A program made the translations under genes and the position numbers. From contig NZ_JAJSBI010000005.1 in the NCBI RefSeq assembly GCF_021261325.1, positions 62,001 to 126,000 of the forward strand: 64,000 nucleotides of DNA. The letters are read 5' to 3'. Of this stretch, positions 43,902 to 52,699 are shown piece by piece (position 1 is the stretch's first letter; each line of letters begins with the position of its first letter). The notes beneath the pieces are model-generated. The model was not told the DNA's origin. It ran no database searches and was given only the letters and a program-made list of their open reading frames with translations. The stretch is from Streptomyces guryensis (lineage in GTDB: Bacteria; Actinomycetota; Actinomycetes; Streptomycetales; Streptomycetaceae).

Positions 43902-43936
43902 TGGCATGATTGCCAACCTTCGATAAGATCGTGCCA
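43902..43936. promoter_or_regulatory. Inverted repeat and leaderless promoter of the GlxA-type gene
   Basis: TGGCATGAT (43902-43910) and ATCGTGCCA (43928-43936) form an inverted repeat with one mismatch. TAAGAT at 43924-43929 ends six bases before ATG 43936, the spacing of a leaderless promoter, so a protein bound here would sit on the promoter. Confidence 0.5.
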
Positions 43937-44895
43937 TGCGTGGTGAACAGCAGGTGGAACGAGTGGTCGTGCTGGCCCTCGACGGCGTCTACCCCTTCGA
44001 GCTCGGCATCCCCAGCCGGATCTTCGGTGCGGCCGACGGCCGGTACGAGGTGCTGACCTGCACCGTCGACGGCCAACCGGTGCGCACCGACGCGGACTTC
44101 ACGGTCGGCGTCGAGCACGGCCCCGAGATCCTGGACACGGCCGACACCGTGGTGGTGGCCTCCATGGCGATCCCGCACATCCCTACCGAGCTCCCCGCCG
44201 AGGTCGCCGCCGCGCTGGCGAGGATTCGCCCGGACGCACGGATCGTCTCCATCTGCACGGCCGCCTTCGTCCTCGCCGCGGCGGGTCTGCTGGACGGTCG
44301 CAAGGCCACCACGCACTGGTGCGTGGTCGACCTGTTCCGGCGCCGCTACCCGCACGTCGAGATCGACCCGGACGTCCTCTTCGTCGACGACGGCCGCATC
44401 CTCACCTCGGCGGGCGCCGCCTCCGGTGTCGACGTCTGTCTGCACATCGTCCGGACCGACCACGGCAGCGAGCTGGCCAATTCCGTCGCGCGTCGCTGCG
44501 TGGTACCGCCGTTCCGGGACGGTGGCCAGGCCCAGTACATCGAGCAGCCGGTGCCCAGGAGCGGGGCCGCGAGCACGGCCGCCACCCGGGCCTGGGCCCT
44601 GGAGCGACTCGACGAGGCGCTCTCCCTGGCCGACCTGGCCGGTCACGCCCGGATGAGCCTGCGTACCTTCGCCCGCCGTTTCAACGAGGAGGTGGGGATG
44701 AGCCCCGGCCGCTGGATCGTCCAGCAGCGCGTGACCCGCGCCCGGCACCTGCTGGAGTCCAGCGACCTGTCCGTCGACCAGATCGCCGGCCACGTCGGCT
44801 TCGCAACGGGCGCGTCACTGCGCCAGCACCTGCACGCCGCGATCGGGGTCTCACCACAGGCGTACCGGCGTACGTTCCAGGCGGTCACCCGCTGA
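43936..44895 (+). CDS. GlxA family AraC-type transcriptional regulator
   Basis: The 319-residue regulator joins an N-terminal DJ-1/PfpI amidase-like domain (VVVLALDGVYPFELGIPSRI, then VSICTAAFVLAAAGLLDGR with the nucleophile-elbow Cys, and TTHW) to a C-terminal AraC double helix-turn-helix (SLADLAGHARMSLRTFARRF and LSVDQIAGHVGFATGASLRQ). The ligand is unknown. It probably controls the divergent oxidoreductase. Confidence 0.9.
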   Translation: MRGEQQVERVVVLALDGVYPFELGIPSRIFGAADGRYEVLTCTVDGQPVRTDADFTVGVEHGPEILDTADTVVVASMAIPHIPTELPAEVAAALARIRPDARIVSICTAAFVLAAAGLLDGRKATTHWCVVDLFRRRYPHVEIDPDVLFVDDGRILTSAGAASGVDVCLHIVRTDHGSELANSVARRCVVPPFRDGGQAQYIEQPVPRSGAASTAATRAWALERLDEALSLADLAGHARMSLRTFARRFNEEVGMSPGRWIVQQRVTRARHLLESSDLSVDQIAGHVGFATGASLRQHLHAAIGVSPQAYRRTFQAVTR

Positions 44896-45328
44896 AGGTT
44901 CCGTGCCGGTGCCGCGTCGGAAGGCCGGAAGACAGCGAGCGGAACAGGGGGCGGGATGCGCGGGAGAGCGGTGGCGACGACGGTACTCGTCGCTGCCGAT
45001 GATGAGCCTCGACGAGGACGGCGTCCGGGCCGCCCGCATCGAGTCCGGCACCGCCGCCCGGGCGCTGGAGTGCAACGGGGAGATCGACTCGTGCGGCAAC
45101 AGTGAGCCGTGGCGCGAGGGCGCCGGAGGCACCACGCCCGCGGAGGGTCTCAAGGCGCACCGCCGTCCCCCCGTCACGGCTACCGCGTGGAGCGCAGGGA
45201 CCGACTGGCAGAAGGCGCACTTCCTGTAGCTGGGGGAGGGCGAGGGGGCAGGCTGTACGCCCGCGGTGCCGACGGCGTCGAGGCCCGGCCCCTGGTCAAG
45301 GCGGGCGCGGGCTGGGCGTGAGGCGCCG
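44896..45328. other. 433-bp stretch without a supported gene
   Basis: A plus-strand frame from ATG 45002 to TAG 45227 (75 residues) has coding-like third positions but no ribosome binding site and no recognisable domain. The next frames downstream are equally uninformative. It may be a gene remnant. Confidence 0.25.
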
Positions 45329-45892
45329 TCACCGGCTTGCGTGCAGGGCGACCAGCAACTGCCAGACCTCGTCGGCGATGTGAGCCGCGTCGGCCTCCAG
45401 CAGGCCGTGCAGCCAGTCGGCCAGCACGCCCGCGAACGTGGCGGCCACGGCCGACGCGACCAGCGGTGCGTCCGCGGCGCCCGCCCGTTCGCGCTCGCGG
45501 AGGCTGTAGGCGCGCAGGTCCCGGTGCAGCACCCGGCCGAGAGGGCCACCGCCGCCCGGGGCCAGCAGCTCGCGGTACAGGCCGGCGTGCGGGGAGAGCG
45601 AGGCGAAGAACTCGGCGAGCGCGGGCGGCGCGTGCACCGGGTCCGGCCGGCCCTGCCACGAGTGCAGCGCCTCCACCGCCTCCCGGACGACATCGGCACA
45701 GGCGTCGACCGCCAGCGCCTCCAGATCGGCGTAATGGACGTAGAACGTGGCCCGTCCGACCCCCGCCCGCCGCACCAGCGGCGCCACCCCCACCTCCGCG
45801 AGGGGCCGCTCGGCGCACTCCGCGAGCAGCGCTTCCCGCAGTCGCGCCCGGGTCCGCGCGGCCCGTGGGTCATGGGGCGCGGGGCGGGTCAC
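45329..45892 (-). CDS. TetR family transcriptional regulator
   Basis: The 187-residue regulator has an N-terminal TetR helix-turn-helix (VGVAPLVRRAGVGRATFYVH, then YADLEALA) and a variable ligand-binding C-terminus. GTG 45892 overlaps the stop of the DUF1304 gene by four bases, so the two are translationally coupled. Two copies of a palindrome flank the likely -10 of this operon, consistent with autorepression. Confidence 0.88.
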   Translation of the reverse strand: MTRPAPHDPRAARTRARLREALLAECAERPLAEVGVAPLVRRAGVGRATFYVHYADLEALAVDACADVVREAVEALHSWQGRPDPVHAPPALAEFFASLSPHAGLYRELLAPGGGGPLGRVLHRDLRAYSLRERERAGAADAPLVASAVAATFAGVLADWLHGLLEADAAHIADEVWQLLVALHASR

Positions 45893-46251
45893 TGCGCGAT
45901 CAGGACGGCGGCCAGGGCGAGCGCGCCCGGCAACGCCTGCGCGAAGAGGATGCGGCGGTTGGCCGTCACGGCACCGTAGACCCCCGCGACCACGACGCAG
46001 CACAGGAAGAACACCTGGGCGCGGAAGCCGGTCGGGTCCGCCGCGATCAGGCCCCAGACCAGACCGGCCGCGAGAAAGCCGTTGTACAGCCCCTGGTTGG
46101 CGGCCATCGGCGCGGTCGCCCGCGCCATCTCCGCATCGAAGCCGTGCAGTGCCCGCCCGGGCTTCTTCTGCCACAGGAACATCTCCATCACCAGGATGTA
46201 GGCGTGCAGCGCGGCCACCAGACCGACCAGCACGTTCGCGACCGTCTCCAT
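45889..46251 (-). CDS. DUF1304 membrane protein
   Basis: The 120-residue protein has four transmembrane helices and the DUF1304 signature (GLVAALHAYILVMEMFLW, then NQGLYNGFLAAGLVWGL). The family is of unknown function. ATG 46251 follows GAAGGAG; an in-frame ATG seven codons upstream is less likely. It is the first gene of a two-gene operon with the TetR regulator. Confidence 0.85.
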   Translation of the reverse strand: METVANVLVGLVAALHAYILVMEMFLWQKKPGRALHGFDAEMARATAPMAANQGLYNGFLAAGLVWGLIAADPTGFRAQVFFLCCVVVAGVYGAVTANRRILFAQALPGALALAAVLIAQ

Positions 46252-46282
46252 TGGGGGCTCCTTCATTCTCATGGCTATTTCC

Positions 46283-46317
46283 TGGACAGGTGTCCACTAT
46301 AGCGGGACAGGTGTCCA
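46283..46317. promoter_or_regulatory. Twin TetR-type operators flanking a -10 element
   Basis: TGGACAGGTGTCCA (46283-46296) and GGGACAGGTGTCCA (46304-46317) are nearly identical palindromes, 21 bp apart (two helical turns). On the minus strand TATAGT lies between them at 46300-46295, a good -10 for the DUF1304-tetR operon. Binding at both sites would shut the promoter and could also affect the divergent GNAT gene. Confidence 0.75.
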
Positions 46318-46356
46318 GGAAGTATCGCTGTCAGTACCCGCCGATAGCCTGCGCGC

Positions 46357-46833
46357 ATGACTGGTCGACAGGTGATCGTGCGACGCGCTCGTGCCGAGGA
46401 CATACCGGGTCTCGTCGCCTCCAGCGCCGGGTTGTTCGCCGAGGACGGGGGCACGCGGGACAGCAGCGTGAACGTCGACTGGCCGCGCGAGCACGGCGCG
46501 CGGTCCTTCGCCGCGGCGCTCGATGACCCGGCGCGACTCGTCCTCGCCGTGGAGCACGACGGGCAGGTCGTCGGACACCTGATGGGATCCCTCACCGGCC
46601 CCACGGCGAAGCGGCCGGTCACCTCCGCGACCCTGGTCAGCATCCACGTCCGCCCCGGGCACCGGCGCGCGCGAGCCGGAGACCGGCTGGTGGAGGAGTT
46701 CCTGGACTGGGCCCGGCGACAGGGAGCCGAGCACGCCGAGGTGACCGCCTACTCGGCGAACACGGACGCCGTCCGGTTCTACGAGCGGAGCGGCTTCGCC
46801 GCCATGACGGTCACCCTGCGCCAGCCCCTGTAG
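46357..46833 (+). CDS. GNAT family N-acetyltransferase
   Basis: The 158-residue protein has the GNAT acetyl-CoA motif in a degenerate form (VSIHVRPGHRRARAGDRLVE, where the usual R/QxxGxG/A reads RRARAG) and C-terminal NTDAVRFYERSGF. The substrate is unknown. The 3' end overlaps the convergent PucR-type gene by 23 bp. Confidence 0.87.
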   Translation: MTGRQVIVRRARAEDIPGLVASSAGLFAEDGGTRDSSVNVDWPREHGARSFAAALDDPARLVLAVEHDGQVVGHLMGSLTGPTAKRPVTSATLVSIHVRPGHRRARAGDRLVEEFLDWARRQGAEHAEVTAYSANTDAVRFYERSGFAAMTVTLRQPL

Positions 46834-48037
46834 CCGCGCGGCGCAGCTCCAGGGCGCGCAGAGCCAGTTGCATCTCGAACTGGGCCGCCGGGTCGTGCAG
46901 TCGGGAGCCGAACAGCTCGTCCAGCTGGCGCATGCGATAGCGGACCGTCTGGGGGTGCACGGCCAGCCGGACGGCGACCTCGCTGGCGTTGTGGCCGCAC
47001 TGCAGCCAGCTGAGCAGGGTTTCCGCGAGGCGTTCGCGCTGCGGCGGCCGCACCTGCTCCAGCGGGCGCAGCCGGTGCTGGGCCATGGCGTCGATCAGGG
47101 CGTCGTCGCGCAGGAGCAGCAGCGCGGCCAAGTGGTCCTGGCAGCGCACCATTTCCGGGCCCGGGAGCACGCCACGCCGCGCCAGGTCCAGCGCCTCGGA
47201 CGCCCAGCGCAGCGACCGTGCGCCCTCCTGCAGGGCCACCGTCGGACCCATCGCGGCCCGCCGTCCGTGCAGGGCCCCGGCCACCGCACGCGCCCGGCCG
47301 GGGCCCTCCGGGTCCGGCACGACCAGCACGGCCGGCTGGATGTCGAAGCGGGCGAGGAACTCCGGTGCCACGATCGGCTGCACGCCCGCCTGCGGGCAGT
47401 TGTCGATCGCCACCACCGCGACCGCGCGCGGCAGCGGCCAGCGTGCGCTGCGCGCGAGTTCCGCAATGGCCTCCGCGGAGGCGGGCGGGTCCGCGGTGAG
47501 CAGGTCGAACAGCCGGGTACGCCGCTGCTGCAGCTCGCCGGCCGCGTGCAGGCGCGCCTGCGTGTAGCCCGCGGTCGTCGCGGCCGCCATCTCGTCCAGG
47601 TACAGGAACAGCGCCTCGCCGAAGGCCGCCAGTACGTTGCGCGGCAGCAGATCCGCGTCGACCAGTGCGTTCACCCGCCGCCACGTCACCCGCGCACCGA
47701 GCCGCAGCGCCGACTGGAACGAGTCGAGGCTGCGGCCCTCCTCGGCCTCCCCGCGGCCGATGCGCTGATACGTCGCCTTCACCGGCGCCCAGTCCGTGTC
47801 GGGCTCAGCCATCCGCTCCAGGAAGCCCTGCAGTGCATGGTCCACGCCACGGTGCACACCCTGCATGTACGTGTCGTCGGCGGGGCGCGCGTACTCGGGG
47901 ATCTCGGTCCTGATCGCCCGTACGACCTCCTCGGTGATGTCGGCGAAGAACGGTCTGAGGTGGTGGTGCAGGCCCGTCGGCAGCGCGTTGAACGGACCCA
48001 GTGGCTCGTCGACCGGCGCTGCGGCTCTCTTCGGCAC
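46811..48037 (-). CDS. PucR/CdaR-type helix-turn-helix regulator
   Basis: The 408-residue regulator has a long N-terminal sensing region and a C-terminal PucR helix-turn-helix (HNASEVAVRLAVHPQTVRYR, then MRQLDELFG). Proteins of this type regulate purine use, morphological development and secondary metabolism in Streptomyces. I chose GTG 48037 because TATCGT lies seven bases upstream, a leaderless-type promoter; an in-frame ATG at 48121 would add 28 unlikely residues. Confidence 0.82.
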   Translation of the reverse strand: MPKRAAAPVDEPLGPFNALPTGLHHHLRPFFADITEEVVRAIRTEIPEYARPADDTYMQGVHRGVDHALQGFLERMAEPDTDWAPVKATYQRIGRGEAEEGRSLDSFQSALRLGARVTWRRVNALVDADLLPRNVLAAFGEALFLYLDEMAAATTAGYTQARLHAAGELQQRRTRLFDLLTADPPASAEAIAELARSARWPLPRAVAVVAIDNCPQAGVQPIVAPEFLARFDIQPAVLVVPDPEGPGRARAVAGALHGRRAAMGPTVALQEGARSLRWASEALDLARRGVLPGPEMVRCQDHLAALLLLRDDALIDAMAQHRLRPLEQVRPPQRERLAETLLSWLQCGHNASEVAVRLAVHPQTVRYRMRQLDELFGSRLHDPAAQFEMQLALRALELRRAATGAGAG

Positions 48038-48354
48038 GGCCGCGACGATACCTGTCAGTAATCCGTCAGGGCTTATCAGCGGCGGACAGGCATGGGCAGG
48101 CGAATTGTCACCGCATGACAAGTGCGCCGGTCCGTAAAGGGATTTGTCGATGTGTGGGCAGCTGGCTCAGAGTGATGGAATCCTCACTTCCGCCGGATGA
48201 TCGAGGTTGATCCTTTCGGGTTGAAACCCGATAAGCTCCTGTGCGGCGCTGCGAGTTGACTCGGTCGCGATCGGTCGTCCCGTAGTGCGTATGCATCAGT
48301 GCGCTCCCCCCTGGCACACCTCCCTGTTCGTTCGTGTTGCTTGTAAGGATGCAG
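48038..48354. promoter_or_regulatory. Regulatory region upstream of the conservon
   Basis: This 317-bp region contains a perfect hairpin TCGGGTT-GA-AACCCGA (48216-48231) and TTGACT at 48256-48261, a possible -35 with a weak -10 around 48279-48286. The leader from there to the kinase start is about 70 bases. No small gene is evident. It also carries the leaderless promoter of the divergent PucR gene at its left end. Confidence 0.45.
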
Positions 48355-50079
48355 ATGGAAGTCGCCACTCCGCCGCCGGCGGCGCGGGCCCCTGTCGGCT
48401 GGTACAGCTGGTGGTTGATGCCGCTGGCCTTAGGAGGCGGGACGGTCGCCGCCACCTTCATGAGCTCCGAGCGCATAGCCGCCGGTGTCGCGGGCGTCGC
48501 GGCCACCGCCGCAAGCGCCGTGTGCGTCCGGCTGCTGATCCGCACCCGCACGCAGTTGAGCCGCACCGAGGGCTCCTTCCGCGCCACGCAGGCCGAGCAC
48601 TCGCAGCAGTGGCAGCAGCATGTCGTGGGCCTGGAGCGGAAGTTCACGGCCGAGCGCGGTTCGCTGGAGGCGCAGCTCAACGACCAGTCCGGTGCCTACG
48701 AGGCACGGCTGGTGGAGCAGATCTCGACGTACGAGGCCCAACTCGCCGAACAGGCACGGACCTTCGAGGCACGCCTCGCCGACCAGGCCAAGTCGTACGA
48801 GTCCCAGCTCGCCGACCAGGCCGAGGTCTGGCAGGAGCAGCTCGCGCACCAGCAGGACGCGGTCACCCGGCTCGCGAACGAGCAGCTGCCCGACGCGCTG
48901 AAACAGCTGCGCGCCGGTGACGCCGTCGACGACCTGCTGCCCGAGGCGAACCAGTGCGCCAAGGTCAGCGCCGACCTGCAGGCCGACCTGCGCAAGGTGC
49001 TCAGGACCGCGTTGATCGGCGTGGAGGAGGAGTTCAACCGCTCGACCTCCGCAGAACAGGCCGTCATCAGCATCGGCAACCGCATCCACGTGCTCACCGG
49101 CAAGCTCCGCGGCCGTCTGCACGAGATGCAGGGCGAGCACGGCCGGCTGCCCGCCGTGGCCCGCGGTCTGATGCAGCTGGACCAGGAGCTCGGCCCCGCC
49201 GACTCGCTCGCCGCGAGCATCGGTGTGCTCGGCGGCTCGGACCGTCCGGGCCGGCAGTGGCAGGAGCCGCAGCGTCTGCTCAGCGTGGTGCGCGGCGGAG
49301 TCGGCCGGATCAAGGACTTCCACCGCGTCGAGATCCGCCACCTGCCGGAACTCGGCGTCGACGGCGGTCTGGTGGACCACCTCACGCTGATCTTCGCGCA
49401 CCTGCTGGACAACGCGGCCCGCTACTCCCCGCCCAGCGAGCCCGTGCTCGTCTCCGGCAAGGAGGTGCCCAACGGCGTCGGCATCGAGATCCAGGACTCC
49501 GGCAAGGGCCTGAGCGACGAGAAGAAGCGTGAGGCCGAGGACGCCCTGACCGGCACCGCGGCCGGACCGGGCATCGGCGGCATCTCCGAGGACGCCAGCA
49601 TCGGTCTGCGCGTCGTCGGCGCCCTCGCCCGTCGCTACGGCATCCGCGTGACCTTCGCGGACTCGCCCTGGCTCGGCACTTCGGTGGTGGTGGTGGTTCC
49701 GCACAAGTACTTCAGCCCGCTGGCCGCCGCAGCTCCGGCCGCCGCCGCGACCCCGGCGGTGCCGGCCGCCGAGGCCGCCCCGGTGCGCACGGCAGCAGCC
49801 GCCGAACGGGTGGCCGAGCCCGGCGAGGCCGTGGACACCACCCCCGGCGGACTGCCCCGGCGCCGCAGCAAACGGAACGAGACGGTGCGGCACGAGCCTG
49901 CCGAACGCCCGGAGCGGAGCGACGAGTCCAGCGTCGCCGCCGTCCCGCCGGACGCCTCGTTCGCCGGTCTGGCCGCCTTCGCCACGGCCGGCCGGGAGAT
50001 CGGCGAGGAGTCCACCGAGGAGGAGACCGCACCTGCCGGACGCGGATCCACCGAGCACCACACTGAAGAGAGCGACTAG
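48355..50079 (+). CDS. cvnA: Conservon sensor histidine-kinase-like protein CvnA
   Basis: The 574-residue membrane protein heads a conservon, an actinobacterial G-protein-like signalling complex. Two hydrophobic segments (about 15-35 and 40-62) anchor it. Residues 115-169 form five 11-residue repeats (YEARLVEQIST type), a hendecad coiled coil. The ATPase domain has the N box HLLDNAARYSPP, G1 DSGKGLS and G2 SIGLRVVGALARRYGI; no clear phospho-accepting His box is seen, as in other CvnA proteins. A long disordered Ala/Pro/Glu tail follows residue 455. ATG 48355 is set by AAGGA five bases upstream. Confidence 0.9.
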   Translation: MEVATPPPAARAPVGWYSWWLMPLALGGGTVAATFMSSERIAAGVAGVAATAASAVCVRLLIRTRTQLSRTEGSFRATQAEHSQQWQQHVVGLERKFTAERGSLEAQLNDQSGAYEARLVEQISTYEAQLAEQARTFEARLADQAKSYESQLADQAEVWQEQLAHQQDAVTRLANEQLPDALKQLRAGDAVDDLLPEANQCAKVSADLQADLRKVLRTALIGVEEEFNRSTSAEQAVISIGNRIHVLTGKLRGRLHEMQGEHGRLPAVARGLMQLDQELGPADSLAASIGVLGGSDRPGRQWQEPQRLLSVVRGGVGRIKDFHRVEIRHLPELGVDGGLVDHLTLIFAHLLDNAARYSPPSEPVLVSGKEVPNGVGIEIQDSGKGLSDEKKREAEDALTGTAAGPGIGGISEDASIGLRVVGALARRYGIRVTFADSPWLGTSVVVVVPHKYFSPLAAAAPAAAATPAVPAAEAAPVRTAAAAERVAEPGEAVDTTPGGLPRRRSKRNETVRHEPAERPERSDESSVAAVPPDASFAGLAAFATAGREIGEESTEEETAPAGRGSTEHHTEESD

Positions 50080-50083
50080 TCCC

Positions 50084-50494
50084 ATGACACAACAGGGAAC
50101 CGATGTGAGCTGGGCGCTCCGTGATCTGGTGGAGTCCATCCCGGAGATCCGGTTCGCCCTCGTGGCCTCCAGCGACGGCAAGGCCATCACCTCCTTTGGC
50201 GCCGAGGACCCCGACGACGTCGACCGGTTCGCGGCAGTGGTGGCCGGGCTGCAGGCGCTGGCCCAGCCGGTCGCCGAGCAGTTCCCCAAGTACGCGGGGC
50301 AGCTCAGGCTGGCGATGATCGAGGTCGACGGCGGACACCTCTTCGTCGTACGGGCCGGTGTGGAGACGTATCTCGGTGTGCTCGCCCGGGAAGGCCTCGA
50401 CCAGGGGCTGCTCGGACACCAGATGAGGGATCTCGCCCGCAGGATGGGCGAGCTCCTCGGCACCACTCCGCGCCTGGAGGAGCACTCTGGATGA
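50084..50494 (+). CDS. cvnB: Roadblock/LC7 protein CvnB
   Basis: The 136-residue roadblock/LC7-domain protein (WALRDLVESIPEIRFALVAS, then SSDGKAIT and LRLAMIEVDGGHLFVV) is the second conservon component. Roadblock proteins act as partners or GTPase-activating proteins for small GTPases. It starts four bases after cvnA and its stop overlaps the cvnC start (ATGA). Confidence 0.93.
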   Translation: MTQQGTDVSWALRDLVESIPEIRFALVASSDGKAITSFGAEDPDDVDRFAAVVAGLQALAQPVAEQFPKYAGQLRLAMIEVDGGHLFVVRAGVETYLGVLAREGLDQGLLGHQMRDLARRMGELLGTTPRLEEHSG

Positions 50495-50862
50495 GTGCTC
50501 CCCGCCGGCCCACGGACCCGTCCGGTCTCGAGCGCTACTACGTCCTCACCGGGGGGCGCAGCGGACCGGGCGGTTCGGCGTCGAGTCTCGACGTGGCGAC
50601 CCTCATCGTCTCCCTGGCCGCCCCCGTACCGGGCATGCAGCACGAGCACGAGGACATCCTCCGGCGCTGCCGCGATCCGCTGTCGGTGGCCGAACTCGGC
50701 GCCCATCTCGGACTGCCCTTCAACATTCTCGCGGTGCTGCTGACGGATCTGCTCGAGGCAGGCCGTGTCGAAGCCCGTGACCCCATCCCGGCGCACGGCG
50801 CCGGTCGCGGGCCCGACCTCGCGCTCCTTGAGGAGGTTCTCAGTGGACTTGAAAGGCTTTGA
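50491..50862 (+). CDS. cvnC: DUF742 protein CvnC
   Basis: The 123-residue DUF742 protein (LERYYVLTGGR, then CRDPLSVAELGAHLGLPFNI, VLLTDLLEAGRVEA) is the third conservon component. It has a winged-helix-like core. It overlaps the preceding gene by four bases and the following one by 20, so translation is coupled. Confidence 0.93.
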   Translation: MSAPRRPTDPSGLERYYVLTGGRSGPGGSASSLDVATLIVSLAAPVPGMQHEHEDILRRCRDPLSVAELGAHLGLPFNILAVLLTDLLEAGRVEARDPIPAHGAGRGPDLALLEEVLSGLERL

Positions 50863-51448
50863 CCATCCGGGCCGGCCCGGTGGGTCCGGCCCCCGCTCGG
50901 TGAAGGTGATGATCGCCGGCGGCTTCGGCACCGGAAAGACCACCATGGTCCGCTCGGTCAGCGACATCAAGCCGCTGACCACCGAGGAGACGCTCACCCA
51001 GGCCAGTGCCGACGTCGACCACCTCATCGGGGTCGCCGACAAGACCGAGACCACCGTCAGCCTGGACTTCGGCAAGATCAGCCTCAACGACAGCCTGATG
51101 CTGTACCTGTTCGGCACGCCGGGGCAGGAGCGGTTCTGGTTCCTGTGGAACGGCCTGTTCAAGGGTGCGCTCGGCGCGGTCGTCCTGGTCGACACCCGGC
51201 GCCTGGCCTCCAGCTTCCGGGCCATCGAGGAGATGGAGCGGCAGAACGTGCCGTTCGTCGTCGCGCTGAACGTCTTCCCCGACTCCAAGAACTACCCGGT
51301 CGAGGAGATCCGCGACGCCCTCGACATCCCCGAGAACATCCCGGTCGTGGCCTGCGACGCCCGCGACCGGGCCTCCAGCCGTGACGTGCTCGTCGCGCTG
51401 ATCCAGCACCTGAAGGACCGCTCCGCCGTCGCAATGGAGTCCCGATGA
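50843..51448 (+). CDS. cvnD: Conservon GTPase CvnD
   Basis: The 201-residue small GTPase has the P-loop GGFGTGKTT (26-34), a TT switch-I motif in TTEETLTQ, and a G3 region FGTPGQERFW where Asp of the usual DxxG is replaced by Gly/Thr context. The base-recognition loop reads ALNVFPDSK. It is the MglA-like partner of CvnB. GTG 50843 follows GAGGAGG. Its stop overlaps the P450 start by four bases. Confidence 0.92.
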   Translation: MDLKGFDHPGRPGGSGPRSVKVMIAGGFGTGKTTMVRSVSDIKPLTTEETLTQASADVDHLIGVADKTETTVSLDFGKISLNDSLMLYLFGTPGQERFWFLWNGLFKGALGAVVLVDTRRLASSFRAIEEMERQNVPFVVALNVFPDSKNYPVEEIRDALDIPENIPVVACDARDRASSRDVLVALIQHLKDRSAVAMESR

Positions 51449-52692
51449 ACGCCCAGCCCTTAAACGATCCCGACACCCCGAGCGGGTGCCCCGTCGCACA
51501 CGGGGCCGACCTCACCCGGCTGTTCGGGCCGGAGGCGTCGACCGACCCGTACGGCATCTACGAGCGGCTGCGCAAGGAGCACGGGTCCGTGGCGCCGGTG
51601 CTGCTCGAGGGCGACGTACCCGCCTGGCTCGTCCTCGGCTACCGCGACAACCGGCGGGTGCTGGACAATCCGCGCCAGTTCAGCCGGGACGCGCGGATCT
51701 GGCGGGACTGGCGGGAAGGGCGTGTCTCCGAGACGTCACCGTTGATCCCGATGGTCGGCTGGCGGCCCGACTGCGTCTCCCAGGACGGCGAACCGCACCG
51801 CCGGTTGCGCGGTGCGGTCACCGACGGGCTGCTCGCGGCGTCCAGCCGCGGTGTGCGGCGCCACGCCACGTACTTCGCGAACAAACAGATCGACGCGTTC
51901 GCCGACGCCGGGCACGCCGATCTGGTGGCCGACTACGCCGAGCACCTGCCGATGCTCGTGCTCACCCGGATCCTGGGCCTTCCCGCGGCGGAAGGGCTGC
52001 GCCTGGTCGAGTCGTGCGCCGAGGTCTTCAAGGGCGGTGAGGGCGCCCTCGAACACAACGACCGGATCATGCAGATCCTCGCGGAACTCGCCGAGCGCAA
52101 GAGGGCCGAGCCGGGCTCCGACTTCGCCACCGCACTGCTGGAGCACCCGGCCGGCCTCGACCACGACGAGGTCGTCAGCCATCTCCGCCTGGTGCTGATC
52201 GCCGCGCACACCACCACCAGCAACCTGCTGGCCCGAGTCCTGCAACTGGTCCTCACCGACGCTGCCCGGCTGTCCGGTCTGGTCAGCGGGCAGCTGACCA
52301 TCTCCTCGGTGGTGGAGGAGGTCATGTGGGACACCCCCCCGCTGGCCGTGCTGCCGGGCCGGTTCGCCGCCGCCGACCTGGAGCTCGGGGGCCATCACAT
52401 CCAGGAGGGGGAACTGCTCGTCCTGGGCCTGGCCGCCGGCAACCTCGACCCGGAGGTACGGCCCGACTCGGCCGTCGCCGTACAGGGCAACCAGTCCCAC
52501 CTGGCGTTCAGCGCCGGACCGCACGAGTGCCCGGGGCAGAACATCGGCCAGTCCATCATCGAGATCGGTGTCGACGTCCTGCTGCACCGGCTGCCGGGCC
52601 TGCGCCTGGCCCTGCCGTCGGAGGAACTCTCCTCCACGGCCTCGACCTGGGAGTCCCGGCTCGACAGCCTGCCGGTCGAGTTCTCCGTCTGA
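51445..52692 (+). CDS. Conservon-associated cytochrome P450, CYP157-like
   Basis: The 415-residue P450 has heme ligand Cys362 in FSAGPHECPG. Its K helix reads EEVMW (Glu292 to Trp295), so the otherwise conserved ExxR motif is ExxW, and its I helix reads AAHTTT (253-258) instead of AGHETT. Loss of ExxR is known for the CYP157 family, whose members occur in Streptomyces conservons. It is translationally coupled to cvnD and is likely an effector or sensor of the G-protein-like system. A strong terminator follows. Confidence 0.9.
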   Translation: MNAQPLNDPDTPSGCPVAHGADLTRLFGPEASTDPYGIYERLRKEHGSVAPVLLEGDVPAWLVLGYRDNRRVLDNPRQFSRDARIWRDWREGRVSETSPLIPMVGWRPDCVSQDGEPHRRLRGAVTDGLLAASSRGVRRHATYFANKQIDAFADAGHADLVADYAEHLPMLVLTRILGLPAAEGLRLVESCAEVFKGGEGALEHNDRIMQILAELAERKRAEPGSDFATALLEHPAGLDHDEVVSHLRLVLIAAHTTTSNLLARVLQLVLTDAARLSGLVSGQLTISSVVEEVMWDTPPLAVLPGRFAAADLELGGHHIQEGELLVLGLAAGNLDPEVRPDSAVAVQGNQSHLAFSAGPHECPGQNIGQSIIEIGVDVLLHRLPGLRLALPSEELSSTASTWESRLDSLPVEFSV

Positions 52693-52699
52693 CACCAAC

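Noticed and set aside
45002..45229. Small plus-strand frame after the GlxA-type gene
   Set aside because: No ribosome binding site and no recognisable homology; kept only as part of an unassigned stretch.
48430..51288. 952-codon minus-strand frame across the conservon
   Set aside because: It is antisense to four well-supported conservon genes and has no domain content.
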